Shown piece by piece: positions 1 through 10,524 of a DNA stretch of 64,000 nt; position 1 is the stretch's first letter; every line of letters starts with the position of its first letter. The stretch is from Adiantum capillus-veneris (lineage: Eukaryota; Streptophyta; Polypodiopsida; Polypodiales; Pteridaceae): assembly GCA_014529385.2 (NCBI GenBank), contig CM043969.1:37569922-37633921 (forward strand), given 5' to 3'. Both the position numbers and the translations under genes were made by a program. The notes beneath the pieces are model-generated. The model ran no database searches. It saw only the letters and a program-made list of their open reading frames with translations, and was not told the origin of the DNA.

Positions 1-670
1 ACTAGGTACTAACATATGCTCCCAAACACAACACCACACACACATACGCACGAGCATACATCAACACAAAGTTCAACGTACTGAGTTTCTGTCATGACTC
101 CGGAGATCAAGGGCAGACTCAGCCATAATGAAGCCTAGCACTAAAAGAAGCATTAAATCGGAAAAATTACCACAAAAATGAGGTAGTTGATAGGGCGTAC
201 GCACCACAAAAGTTAGAAAGAATTAGCACAATATCAACTGGTCGTAACTCGGACGAAAACTTCACAATGTGAAGTCTGCATGTCCGCTATACGACTAAAA
301 AATATACCTAGATGAATCCAGGATAAACCCAGATTCACCCATAAAGGAAAGTGCAAGGTATAGACCCATGGTAGTCACCCATAAGACAATATAACCATCA
401 GCTTCATCATGCATAGTATTGACTAAATACCACGACATCGCCACTAACGTCGTCAGTGCCCTCCCATCAGAATCCTTCAGGGGAATTTTCCAGTGCATTT
501 AGCCTATTTTACCTTATTTTTGACATTTTTCACTTATTATTTTTAAGTGACTTTCCAACAAAAGTAGGTAGGGCAATTTTGCTAAGTTTGTAGATAAGCA
601 AACTAGAGCTAGCACTATTTGGCAGAAGAGGCAGCAGGAGCTCCACGCTCAACAGGCAACTTCTCAGCAG

Positions 671-705
<35 letters not shown>

Positions 706-1239
706 AGGAGACCTAACGTTTTGCAGGTCCAGCATCACCTAGCGTTTTCATCACAAGATCAGCCAGCGTTTTGCCTTTGCAGATCCTGGCGACAGCAGCA
801 CCTCAGATCAGCCCAGCGTTTTTGCATTTGCAGAGCCACAGCGACAGAAGCACAGATTTTCAGCCCATAGCGTTTGTGGACAGCTGTTACAAGGTTGCAG
901 ATTTCAACCCTTAGGTCATTGTCGCCATCCCCGTCGTCGACACCGACATAGTCCCAAGTTGCATCAGTTTTCCATGCATCATCATTGTACCACTTTGTGC
1001 AATCAATCGTTGACGAGAGTGTGGGGCCTTCGGAGGAGGGTTTTACAACGTCTGTGGTGTCGTATCTCTCTTCTCTCTATCTCTCAGTCTCATACACTTG
1101 TACACACAGTGTCCACTCACTTTGTTCGTGATCATAGCACTCTCCATTAAGAACGGAAGGCTCTCCCTTCCATAAGAACTGAAAGGAACCTTGAGCAAAT
1201 ATGGATCATTCATCTTGAGAAAGTACAACATTCATTCTG
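1..1239. other. Unassigned sequence, no supported gene
   Basis: No reading frame here resembles a known family. The open frames are short, and the one over 619-870 owes its proline run to a poly-C tract. There is a CA-rich patch at 20-60 and a CT-rich patch near 1065-1090. The right edge is where the integrase remnant of element A becomes recognisable. Confidence 0.5.
673..705. repeat. Poly(C) tract, 33 bases
   Basis: An uninterrupted run of 33 C. It would encode polyproline or polyglycine in some frames, so it creates an open frame without implying a gene. Runs like this are length-unstable and often mis-sized in assemblies. Confidence 0.95.
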
Positions 1240-1246
1240 TTGCACC

Positions 1247-2903
1247 TTACACAGAGACTATTGTCTCAGGCATGCCATGTAATCTGAATATCTGGGCAAT
1301 GAACAATCTCGCTAAATGATCCGGCTTGATTGTTTTCTTCACTGAAATGAAATGAGCTTGCTTGCTAAATTTGTCAATAACGGTCCGGATACCATCGTGC
1401 CACCTTTGTGTCTTCGGGAGATCAAAAATGAAATCCAGAGCAATACTTTCCCAAGAGCGGGTGGGAATGGGTAAAGGTTGTAACAATCCCTGTGCTTTAT
1501 GCCTGTCAAACTTAACCTTCTGGCATACCAAGCAACTGCGTACAAAATAGTCCACGTCCTTCTTGAGTCTCGGCCAAAAGAAGTATCGCTCCACACCTTT
1601 CAAGGTGGTATCAATGCCGCGATGACTTATAAATGGTGGACAGTGGCATTCGGTTAGAACCTTTTCCCTCAACGGCTATGTAACGCACAACATCGTTTTC
1701 TTCATCAAGTAGCCATCCCGAATGAAATATTCCACTACCACCTCCCCATTCTGTATTCGACTGAATACAATACATCTGAAAAATATGGATCTGTGGCGTA
1801 CTGATCGACCACGTCCTCGAAGCTTCTATGATGAATAGCGGAAATAGCCAAGACCAACGGCTTTCGGGACAAAGTATCTGCCACCAAGTTCTTCTGTCTC
1901 TGCCCATGAACAATCTGCTTTTCCAATAGCTGCTTCCGTAAACTCTGATAATCAGTGAAGACCGTAAAATCCGCTTCGAGTAGGTAATGTCGCCACTGAG
2001 TAAGAGTATGGATAACCGCCAAAAGCTCTTTCTCATAAATTTGTGTTGTCGACTCCGGCCTTGAAAACAATCGGTTCTTACAGGCAATCACATGGCCTTC
2101 ATGCATTAAGACCGTTTCCAAACTACGATCACAAGCATCACAATATACTTTAAATGGCTTTTGCAAGTCCAGCAAAGCCAACACTGATCCAGTAGTCAAT
2201 TTCTCTTTCAGTGTCTGAAAGGCAATCACCTATGTGGGTCCCCACGAGAAAGGGACTCCTTTCTGTGTCAAAATATACAAAGGGGGCAACCTCTGCAAAC
2301 TTTCTAGTCTCAATCTTGGCTGGGTCCATCTGTTCTCCTGTTGCTAAGACGATGTGTCCCAGAAAGAGTATCTCTGGTAGGAAAAAATTCACTCTTGGCA
2401 TTGATCACCAACTTGTGATCTCGCAATGCCTGAAAGACCTGTATCAGATGATGTCTATGTTCTGCCTCATTCTTGGAGAAGACAATAATGCCATCAAAGA
2501 AAATGCCAACAAGAGATCTGTACTCTCTGAAAATCCTGTCCATCATTTGGTTAAAAGTCGTTGGAGCATTGGTGGGGCCAAAAGGCATCACCAAAAATTC
2601 ATACAAACCGAAGGTCGTCCGAAAAGTTGTCTTGTAGACATCTCCCGGCACGATTCAGATCTGATGATATCCGCTTTTCAAATTGATCCTGTTGAAACAA
2701 GAGGATCCCTGTAGTCTATCAAGAATATCATCGATCCTCGGAATCAGAAATCTGTTCTTGATGATGATTTTATTGAGAGCTCTATAATCAATGCACATTC
2801 TCCAAGATCCGTCTTTCTTTAAAACCAACAACACCGGAGAGCAGTAAGGTGATGTACTCCGCTGGATAAGACCCTTTTCCAAGAGGTCTTTCACTTGGTT
2901 CAT
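1247..2903 (-). pseudogene. Element A pol remnant: RT, RNase H, integrase
   Basis: Reverse transcriptase is read at about 2903-2229: a '[20 protein letters not shown]' block, then 'YRALNK', then 'SGYHQI'. The catalytic FDD box reads 'FFDGIIVFS', so the second catalytic aspartate is replaced by glycine. RNase H with 'YCDACDRS' and the 'SRKPLVLAISAIHHRSFED' spacer covers 2229-1735. The integrase zinc motif (H-H-C-C, with 'RSCLVCQKVKFDRHKAQGLL') and the start of the core ('SWESIALDFIFDLPKTQR') cover 1672-1247. Frames change between blocks and stops interrupt them. Reverse transcriptase would make cDNA and integrase would insert it; here both are dead. Confidence 0.85.
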
Positions 2904-2996
2904 AATCTCTTCGGCTCACACAGTAAGGTGACCAATTCGGTAGTGTGCTTCTAGGTATCAGATCAATAGTATGATCCTCAGGACGAGCTGGTGGCA

Positions 2997-3455
2997 ACTT
3001 GCCTGGCAGGCCCTCAGAAAAATGATTGGTGTAATGGCAACATCCCGTCCGGGTGCCGCTAGAACTACCTACGCCTGTGGCCTCAACCTGTCGGGCGTAA
3101 TTCCAAATTGAGCCGCCAATTCAAGTGAAAAGAAGTTGGCCTTGGATCCTCCATCGGCTTCCTGATCTTTCACTTTGTCCCAAGTACGGCAAAGTTTTGT
3201 ACTTTCGTTCATCTGATTCGGTTCGGCCCCACGCAATGTGGTACCAGTTCTGCTTTCATCTGCCTTTTCTGTCACATTCCTCTGCTGCTCTAGAACTCTC
3301 TAGCCTGTCTTCTATCTGTTCTTGCTGTGCCTTTTTGGAGCACTTTGCGGAGATGTGTCCAAATTCCTCGCAACCAAAACACTTCCCCTCTTTGAGATAG
3401 ATAGCCCTTTCTCTAAGAGTCTGTCGGGGACGTGTATCTTTCTTTTCTTTGTCTT
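2997..3455 (-). pseudogene. Element A protease and gag zinc-knuckle remnant
   Basis: The frame at 3489-3256 holds a CCHC zinc knuckle, 'CFGCEEFGHISAKC', typical of the nucleocapsid part of Ty3 Gag. Farther along (3275-3069) is a protease remnant, 'DGGSKANFFSLELAAQFG', aligned with the protease start of B and J. The coding text is cut at 3455, where the left LTR of N begins; everything from 3456 rightward belongs to N. Confidence 0.75.
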
Positions 3456-4179
3456 TGTCACAAGACGGGCACCACGTGCCAATAGACAAGAACAGACTGA
3501 ATAGACTTTTAGCACTTCAATAACAAATGAACTGAAAGAGAGGGATGACACGCGACACGGAGTGGCGGAATTCCACCCCAGAGAATATTGGCCCCAAAAC
3601 TTGACGCCTCTTTCGGCATTTCTTTATATTGCATCACAGAACAAGCCAGTACTCTAGACTCTGCACCTTCGCCAGGAAGCATGCCAGGGAATGAGCCCTA
3701 GTCTCATATTTAAAGGCCCTTGGCCTGAAAAGCAATTATAGTAAAAAGCCTTTAAAACTCATAAGCTTCTGGTCCAAAAGCAAAGCCAAAAAGTTGTCAG
3801 CAAATCACGGAAATCCGTACAGCTTGCCACGTCATCAGCCAACGCAATTTTCGAAAATCTCCCTGCTGCCCTTAGGGTTAGGGTCAGGGTTTCTGCAGTT
3901 TTAGGGTTAAGGTTTCCAGAATTAGGGTTTGCAGGTTTTAGGGTTAGGGTTTCCAGAATCAGAGTTTGCAAGTTTTAGGGTTAGGGTTTCCAGGATTAGG
4001 GTTTTAGGAGTTAGGGTTTCTGATAGAAATTAGGGTTAGGGTTTCTACTCTCAGGCAACCACGTCATCACTTTGTGACACTTCTTCTGTTACTTGTTCTT
4101 CTTAGGGTTTAGGCCCCTCGGCCAACATCTGTAAGTTGGCTCCATTCTTTAGGCTTTGATACGTGAGCAGTTTGTGACA
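3456..4179 (-). repeat. N 3' LTR
   Basis: 724-bp LTR with inverted termini TGTCACAA/TTGTGACA. It contains a TTAGGGTTT-rich segment at about 3868-4050 and the conserved LTR box at 3601-3634. It matches the right LTR along its length with scattered substitutions. Confidence 0.88.
3868..4050. promoter_or_regulatory. TTAGGGTTT (telobox) array in the N 3' LTR
   Basis: At least eight TTAGGG units, mostly as TTAGGGTTT spaced 15-30 bases apart and not as a pure tandem. On the element's strand they read AAACCCTAA, the plant telobox promoter motif. Equivalent arrays are at 6517-6690 (N 5' LTR), 11715-11800 (B 3' LTR), 18170-18290 (B 5' LTR) and 18500-18625 (C). Confidence 0.7.
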
Positions 4180-4192
4180 TCTCCCCTTCTTG
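4180..4192 (-). other. N polypurine tract
   Basis: On the minus strand CAAGAAGGGGAGA directly precedes the 3' LTR, as expected for the plus-strand DNA primer of reverse transcription. Confidence 0.75.
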
Positions 4193-4285
4193 AAAGAGAG
4201 TAATCGTCCACGATTACAGCATATCTGCAAAACAACTCAAGTTAGCTCAAAATTTCCGAGGGACAATTAGTTTGCTCTTTTCATT

Positions 4286-4416
4286 AAGGAGTTAGCTTCT
4301 CCTTTCTGCTCTTTTGATCAAGGAGTTAGCTTCTCCTTTCGGCTGTTTTGATCAAGGAGTTAGCTTCTCCTTTCTGCTCTTTTGATCAAGGAGTTAGCTT
4401 CTCCTTTTGTCCAGAT
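4286..4416. repeat. 34-bp tandem repeat, about 4 copies
   Basis: Units begin AAGGAGTTAGCTTCTCC at 4286, 4320, 4354 and 4388 with period 34. Each unit can form a small hairpin (AGGAG...CTCCT). It lies just inside the 3' LTR of N. Confidence 0.88.
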
Positions 4417-4722
4417 CGGAACTCTTGATATTCCGGCGTAGTAAAATTAGCCATCACACCCAAACCGTACTGATCTTCCACAGGTGTCTTGATGCACTAA
4501 AATTACATACCTAGGCAATCCAATCCAATTAGGAATATTCAGTAATTGGCACATCACAATGCAACACAAATGCTTATATATGCATGTTACAAGACACAAC
4601 AAACAGCGCCGCTGAGCACTCCCCTGAGACAAACGGTCTGCGGTATGAAGCTACTCAACGACTACCTCGTCACTCCCTCTTCAAATAACTTAAAAAGGTT
4701 CGGGCCATGAGCTCAAAGAACT

Positions 4723-4880
4723 GTACAACGAAATGCTCCCCAGGCATCGGCCTGCGTCGTTCGGAGGTTTTCTAGCATACAACGGAACGCTCCCCAGGCA
4801 TCGGCCTGCGTCGTTCCAAGGTTTTTAGACATACAACGAAACGCTCCCCAAGCATCAGCTCGCGTCGTTCCGAGGTTCAA
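4723..4880. repeat. Minisatellite of about 54 bp, three units
   Basis: Three diverged units share 'CGCTCCCCAGGCATCGGCC' and 'TGCGTCGTTC', ending in GTTT(T)...ATAC. The last two units recur in the second copy of the larger duplication that starts at 5171. Confidence 0.8.
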
Positions 4881-5541
4881 ACAATACCAAAACAATATTT
4901 CTCACTTCTCCACCCGGGAGTAAAATCACCAATCATTGAAACCAATATCAAACCAGAGTCAAACAATTCAAATCGGCACCAAAACAGGTTCAAAACAGAT
5001 ACCATCTATTTCAAACAAATTCCAAACAGGATCACCAAACAAGATCAAACAGAACTCAAACTTAAAAAGCAATCTCGACACAATCGAGCTCGAAAAGTCG
5101 ACTAACTTTCCATCTTGAAACGTGCACCAAAAATTAGGGTTAGGTTCCTTCCATGATATCGTAGCCGAGGCATCGGCCTGCGTCGTTCCAAGGTTTTTAG
5201 ACATACAACGAAACGCTCCCCAAGCATCAGCTTGCGTCGTTCCGAGGTTCAAACAATACCAAAACAATATTTCTCACTTCTCCACCCGGGAGTAAAATCA
5301 CCAATCATTGAAACCAGTATCAAACCAGAGTCAAACAATTCAAATCGGCACCAAAACAGGTTCAAAACAGATACCATCTATTTCAAACAAATTCCAAACA
5401 GGATCACCAAACAAGATTAAACAGAACTCAAACTTAAAAAGCAATCTCGACACAATCGAGCTCGAAAAGTTGACTAACTTTCCATCTTGAAACGTGCACC
5501 AAAAATTAGGGTTAGGTTCCTTCCATGAGATCGTAGCCGAG
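4799..5541. repeat. 372-bp tandem duplication inside N
   Basis: The segment 4799-5170 is repeated almost without change at 5171-5541 (offset 372). Both copies carry 'CTTCTCCACCCGGGAG' and 'AATTAGGGTTAGGTTCC'. The near identity implies a recent duplication or template switching during reverse transcription. Short open frames in both directions are by-products of the repeat. Confidence 0.9.
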
Positions 5542-6084
5542 CACAACATGGTTCAGCAGCTCTTGGACAGACAGTGTTCGTCTGGCGGCGATGGTAGTCC
5601 CAAGACATAACAATCGCACCGGACCTCCAAGGTCATCTGCTCGTGAAGAGACATCTACTAAGAGATGTCGAGAAATTTCAACTTGTAATCTGCTAGGGTT
5701 TCCATGGCAAGCATTTCAGAATACCCCACTCTGTCAGAAGTTGCACTCCGAAGAAAGATGTCAGAAACCATATAACTTCGGGCAATTTTTTTTTTTTTTT
5801 CTTGAAAGCTTGCCAAGTACTTGGAGTATGCTGCTTGGTAGCTGTAGACATCAACATCTGCGTGGCACTGCTTGTGAGAAAAACAGTGACTTGAAACAAA
5901 TCTGGATCCTTCTCTTGTAAGTGCTCTTAATTGGCTTATGCCCTGTAAGACATGAGCGGTGAAGACGGGAGCGCGTCCGATGCGCGATGAAGTAAGGGTG
6001 GGAGTGGCTAATAAGATAACTCGAATAAAGCTCTGTCTGCTCTTTTGTAGGACCGGTATGCTTTCAGAAAAGCACATGCCTGAT

Positions 6085-6096
6085 GCTCTGATACCA
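6085..6096 (-). other. N primer binding site (initiator tRNA-Met)
   Basis: The reverse complement reads TGGTATCAGAGC one or two bases inside the right LTR. This is the classic plant LTR-element site pairing with the 3' end of initiator tRNA-Met, and it fixes the element on the minus strand. Confidence 0.85.
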
Positions 6097-6097
6097 C

Positions 6098-6824
6098 TGT
6101 CACAAGACGGGCACCACGTGCCAATAGAAAAGAACAGACTGAATAGACTTTTAGCACTTCAATAACAATTGAACTGAAAGAGAGAGACGACACATGACAC
6201 GGAGTGGCGGAATTCCACCCCAGAGAATATTGGCCCCAAACCTTGGCGCCCCTTTCGGTATTTCTTTATATTGCATTGACATAGTACAAGCCGGTACTCT
6301 AGACTCTGCACCTTCGCCAGGAAGCATGCCAGGGAATGAGCCCTAGCCTCATATTTAAAGGCCCTTGGCCTGAAAAGCCATTATAGTAAAAAGCCTTTAA
6401 AACTCAAAAGCTTCTGGTCCAAAAGCAAAGCCAAAAAGATGCCAGCGTAAATCACGAAAATCCGTACAGCTTGCCACGTCATCAACCAGCGCAATTTTCG
6501 GAAATCTCCCTGCTGCCCTTAGGGTTAGGGTTAGGGTTTTTGCAGTTTTAGGGTTAGGGTTTCCAAAATTAGGGTTTGCAGGTTTTAGGGTTAGGGTTTC
6601 CAGAATTAGGGTTTGCAGGTTTTAGAGCTAGGGTTTTCAAAATTAGGGTTTCAGCAGTTAGGGTTTCTGGCAGAAATTAGGGCTAGGGTTTCTACTCTCG
6701 GACAACCACGTCATCACTTTGTGACACTTCTTCTATTACTTGTTCTTCTTAGGGTTTAGGCCCCTCGGCCAGCATCTGTAAGTTGGCTCCATTCTTTAGG
6801 CTGACATGTCACCAGTTTGTGACA
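6098..6824 (-). repeat. N 5' LTR
   Basis: 727-bp LTR, partner of 3456-4179. The conserved box is at 6243-6276 and the TTAGGGTTT-rich segment at about 6517-6690. The end facing the interior adjoins the primer binding site. Confidence 0.88.
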
Positions 6825-7846
6825 CTCTTTCTCTTTCTACTTTCATTATTAGAAGTCTGTTGGGTTCGCTGAGTCAAGATCTCATCTGTGATGTAAGTCA
6901 GATTGCCTGAATGTATCGCAAAACCTCGTTTCTCATGACCCATCAATTCTTGAATAGAATTCGACTTTTGTTCCAAGCAGTATTCTCAGATCTTTGTAGG
7001 AAGTCCGTAGCAAAACCGCTCATTCTATTCCTTAAACGAGACCTTGTTCAATGAAAAGGTCGGTAGAAAAGAGTTCCAAAATCTCTTGCAATAAGCGTCC
7101 AGAGAATCTCCCTTGGCCATCTGAAGATGATTCCAAGTTGTTCGTATATCTCGTTCGTACTCCCGAGTCAGCCAAAAAAAGCCTTTTGAATTTCAATCAT
7201 TTAATCGGAGCTTCCTTTCTCAGTAGGAGAGTGGACCACCATGTTCGAGCATTTCTCTTGAAGAAAGAGATAGCCCTCCGAATCTTGGAGTGCTCTTAGT
7301 AATGCCCTCCAGAGGAAGCTATGTCAAACTGTTGTATGAAGGCCAAAGCCCTCGGAGCATCTCGGAATCCAAAAAGGATTCAAATTGAATCGATTGTCCA
7401 CCTTCTTTAAATTCTTTTGTTTTCTTGCTCTTGGCTTCGAGTAAGTCATATTGGTTGGCTCTGTAGAAGTGCTTCTTTTCGAGAGTGTGTGTCCATGTCT
7501 TTCTGCGAGTACATGTTCCGCTTTTCTGCACTCATCTATCTTTTCGGCTTTCCTCCCTATCTGAGAGGAGAAGCAATGGCCACATGCCATCTTGAGTAAA
7601 TCTTATCAATCAGGTGTTTTGCCCATCTCGGGTCCTTGGAGTACTTAATCAATCTGTTCACAAATATGCCAATCTGCAATTGACGTTTGTACTCCTTTCT
7701 GGCAAACTTGTCTGAAAAAAGTTTGCCCAAATCTTCATTCTTTTCTTCAGTTCCTGCGTCGGATTTTCAGCTTTTCAGCTTTTCAGCTTTTCTTTGCCTT
7801 TCCACTGAGAGGTGTCATCTCTGGCAGATTCTTCACGAGAACCCAT
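6825..7846 (-). pseudogene. Element A gag, N-terminal part
   Basis: Minus-strand continuation of the gag interrupted by N. The likely start codon is the ATG complementary to 7844-7846, followed by 'MGSREESARDDTSQWKGK'. The text then matches gag blocks of B and C, including the strings equivalent to 'KKNFYKANQYD' and 'KEGGQSI', and the segment before the zinc knuckle ('ACGRKS' region near 6830-6900). Several frameshifts are present. Gag would form the virus-like particle in the cytoplasm. Assignment rests on homology to neighbouring copies, not on an intact frame. Confidence 0.65.
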
Positions 7847-7925
7847 GTGTAATCTGGGATTCTTTATGGCTTTATGCCTTGTAAGACAGAGCGATGAAGA
7901 CGGGAGCACACCCGATGCGCGATGC

Positions 7926-8609
7926 AGGGCGCTTTAGCGAAATCTCAGGAACGACACAAAAAGGCAGCAGATCGACATCGACGAAATTTGAAATTAAAGG
8001 AAGACGATTGGGTTGAGAAGGCACGCCTAAGAAAGAAAAAGGGAAAGGAGCAGCTTTTTCTAAAGCTTAGCATGAGGTATTATGGCCCTTTCCAAATAAA
8101 AGAAAAGATAAATGAGATCTCCTTTAGACTCAAGCTGCTCGATACTTGGAAGATTCACAATGCATTTCATGTGAGTCTATTGAAGCCTTTTAAAGGTGAT
8201 GTGTCCGATGATGGGGAGCCTGATGAGCAACCCGAAGTGGAGGAAAGTGAGGAGATACTCCTTCCAAAACAGATTTTGGCACACAAGGACAAAAAGATAA
8301 AAGGTAAAGTGATTAGGCGATTCTTGGTTAAATTCAAGAACTGTCCTGCATTAGACGCGAAGTGGATGGAGGAGGAGGACCACTCCTCAAATTTTGAAAC
8401 TTTACCTTGAAGCATTCGGTTTAGCATAGTCTACTTCGATAGAACCCCGAATTTAGCAAGGGTGAATCCAGTGCAGTGGGTTTGCACAAGAGGGGAGTCA
8501 CTCCGCTCCTTTGTCAACGGATTACCCCGATTTTGAATAGTCATTGATGTCCCCTTTGGGTTTCAGGGATATTAATGGGCTGAGTAGTATTTTGTTGTAT
8601 GACTTTATG
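7926..8609 (+). pseudogene. Element F: Ty3/gypsy integrase C-terminus and chromodomain fragment
   Basis: A plus-strand frame (7922-8410) encodes the end of a chromovirus integrase. It starts 'SQERHKKAADRHRR', continues through the 'MRYYGPFQI' and 'HNAFHVSLLKPFKGD' blocks, and ends in a chromodomain-like segment with 'RFLVKFKNCPALDAKWMEE'. Chromodomains steer integration to marked chromatin. The 3' untranslated part (8411-8609) matches the equivalent part of B in reverse complement, and is cut at 8609 where the LTR of D begins. The 5' side is truncated against A near 7925. The relatives in B and D carry the same domain on the other strand. Confidence 0.82.
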
Positions 8610-8945
8610 TGTAACAAACTTTGGACACTCCAAGTCGAGAGTCTACCACGGCACCACAAATAATCTCTTCAAACAACTCATAGTTCACAATTGATTCAAC
8701 ACTGGCCTGACCGGCGGAGTTCCGTGCCTAAAGACTGGCGCCCCTTTTGGTATTTTCTTTTGTATTAATCTGTGTTCAAAGTACAAGAGTGCGGGCAGGC
8801 GCTCACCCTCAGACTCTACGTTCAGATGCTTTGAGTTATGAGGCCCTGCCTGCTTATTTAAAGAGTACAAGGGATGCCAAAAGCAGAGCCCCAAATGCTG
8901 AAAATCACAAGCCAAAAGCTATGTGGAAAAAAAAAAGCATATTCC

Positions 8946-9032
<87 letters not shown>

Positions 9033-9243
9033 ATTGCGTAAATAAAGCAAGGCCAAAAAGCTGTAAAAACAACGTCGAAAATTCTGCCGCGATTTGCGGG
9101 CTGCCACGTCAACATTTCGCGTAATTTTCGGGAATTCCAGCCACGTCAGCAGTTAGCCTCATTTCTGGTGCTGGCCAACCTGCAATCCATGCTAGGAGAG
9201 GGTGTGTGTGTGTACTAGGCAGCCACGTCACCAGATTGTGACA
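8610..9243 (-). repeat. Element D 3' LTR
   Basis: 634 bp, reading TGTAACAAAC...GATTGTGACA on the plus strand. It is related to the LTRs of B and C, with the shared 'GGACACTCCAAGTC' segment and the conserved box at 8735-8768. A long CT microsatellite sits inside. It is followed by TACCCCCCTCTTG, the complement of a polypurine tract, showing that D lies on the minus strand. Confidence 0.82.
8951..9030. repeat. (CT)n microsatellite in the D LTR
   Basis: About 80 bases of nearly pure CT. Related LTRs in B (17973-18017 and 11525-11598) and C (GA at about 18739-18760) carry the same microsatellite at different lengths, so the tract was part of the ancestral LTR and has varied since. Confidence 0.93.
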
Positions 9244-10524
9244 TACCCCCCTCTTGAAAGCATTGTAATCGCCCTCGATCACGCCTGCAAAACAGACAGA
9301 AGCCATAAACTGTCTTAGCACAGACTGACTGTTAGTACCTATGCACTAGGAACACACATTTAGCACATGTACCAATCACGGTCACATCACACAACATCAC
9401 AGGACATCACTTGACATCACATGACAAATCACATTCAACATTCATTCGGATCTTAGACCATGATATTTATCGTCGATGAGGTTAGGAATCGCATCTAGAT
9501 CCAATGAGGAACTCATAGATGCCCGATTGACTAACCCCTATTACAACCATGTTTATTCGAGATCATTTAGACCAAAATGCTACAATCATTTCGTCTATTA
9601 GTTCCTGCACTTATAACAAGTCAAGAACAAATCAGTTTCATATTCCGGAATTCCATTTCATAAAGTCATACAGCAGAATACTGTCAGCTCTCAGTATCCC
9701 TGAAGCTCAAAGAGACATCAGTGACTCTAGTATTCTAAAAATCAAGGCATCTGTTGACAAAGGAGCGGAGTAACTCCCCTCTTGTGCAACCCACTGCACC
9801 AGATGTCCGGCCAAGTTGAATTCTGGGTTCCATTTGGAATAGACTATGCTAAACCAAAAGCTTCAAGGTAAAATTTCACAATCTGAGGAGTATCTGCTAG
9901 GTCCTCCTCCTCCATCCACTTCGCATCCAATGCAAGATACTTCTTGAATTGAACCAAGAACCGCCTTCGTACTTTACCCTTATTCTTTCTGTCCTTATGT
10001 GCCAAAATTTGTTCAGGAACAAGGATCTGCGTTTTCCTCCACTTCGGGTTGCTCATCACGCTCCCCATCTTCGGGCACATCACCTTTAAAAGGTTTCAAG
10101 AGACTCACATGAAATGCATTGTGAATCCTCGAAGTGTTAGGCAGTTTCAGTCAGAAGGAGACATCATTGATCTTTTCGGAGATCTGGAAAGGTCCGTAGT
10201 ATCTCATACTAAGCTTTGGAAAAAGCCTATCCTTTCCCTTTTTTCTTTCTTAGGCGTGCTTTCTCAAAACGTAAGAGCACCCAATCATCCTCCTTCAATT
10301 TTAAATCGTTGCCTTTTTCTGTCTTTCTTAAGATTTCTGCAAAGCCTCGCGGACCTTGGCAAAAGCCATGTCAAAGTCGCGCGTATACTCATCAGCTTCA
10401 AAAATATTATCTTTCGTGCTTAGGAAGGGTGGAACCTTCGCAACACCTTCAATAATCTCAAATGGCACCTTCCCCGTCGAAGAGTGTATCGTGTTGTTGT
10501 AGGCAAATTCTACCAAAGGTAGAT
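9244..10524 (-). pseudogene. Element D: 3' untranslated part, chromodomain and integrase C-terminus
   Basis: Next to the 3' LTR is an untranslated stretch with short GACATCA-type repeats (about 9372-9435), matching 12120-12180 of B. Minus-strand coding text follows: a chromodomain at 10083-9844 ('KGKVRRRFLVQFKKY', 'ALDAKWMEEEDLADTPQI'), then integrase C-terminal text up to 10524 ('LPLVEFAYNNTIHSSTGKVP'). B interrupts it at 10525 and the reading resumes at 18320 after the TAGAT target repeat. D is an old, broken chromovirus; its frames contain shifts. Confidence 0.8.

Larger units (their letters stand above)
3456..6824 (-). mobile_element. Element N: non-autonomous LTR retrotransposon inside A
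   Basis: Two direct LTRs (3456-4179 and 6098-6824) start TGTCACAAG and end TTTGTGACA. They flank a 1.9-kb interior with no gag, protease, RT or integrase. The element lies on the minus strand: the reverse complement next to the right LTR reads TGGTATCAGAG, the plant initiator tRNA-Met primer site, and a purine tract borders the left LTR. Flanks GTCTT and CTCTT fit a slightly decayed 5-bp target duplication, and removing N rejoins the gag of A. The interior leader near 5940-5990 resembles the leader of A at 7876-7925, so A-family proteins may have mobilised it. Confidence 0.88.
1240..7925 (-). mobile_element. Element A: broken Ty3/gypsy (chromovirus-like) retrotransposon
   Basis: Reading the minus strand from right to left, there are leader, gag, protease, reverse transcriptase, RNase H and integrase remnants, the Ty3/gypsy order. 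The gag is split by non-autonomous element N (3456-6824): gag text stops at 3455 and resumes at 6825. The integrase ends near 1240, so the integrase C-terminus, chromodomain and 3' LTR are missing. The right end (leader, about 7866-7925) abuts plus-strand fragment F and no 5' LTR is present. A's domains correspond closely to those of B, C and J, so it belongs to the same broad family. Frameshifts and stops make it inactive. Confidence 0.85.

Noticed and set aside
619-870. Proline-rich protein
   Set aside because: The proline run is only the poly-C tract in one frame; no family resemblance on either side.
3868-4050. Interstitial telomere array
   Set aside because: The TTAGGG-type units are irregularly spaced, mixed with unique sequence and located at the same place in each LTR, so they are LTR motifs and not a telomere remnant.
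4286-4416. CRISPR-like array
   Set aside because: The units are directly adjacent 34-mers without spacers, inside a plant LTR element.
4936-5490. Pair of identical 60-codon ORFs
   Set aside because: Due to the 372-bp duplication in N; Ser/Asn/Gln-rich without any motif.
8747-9124. Protein with a Ser-Leu repeat (and Arg-Glu on the other strand)
   Set aside because: Produced by the (CT)n microsatellite of the D LTR; no frame conservation in related LTRs.
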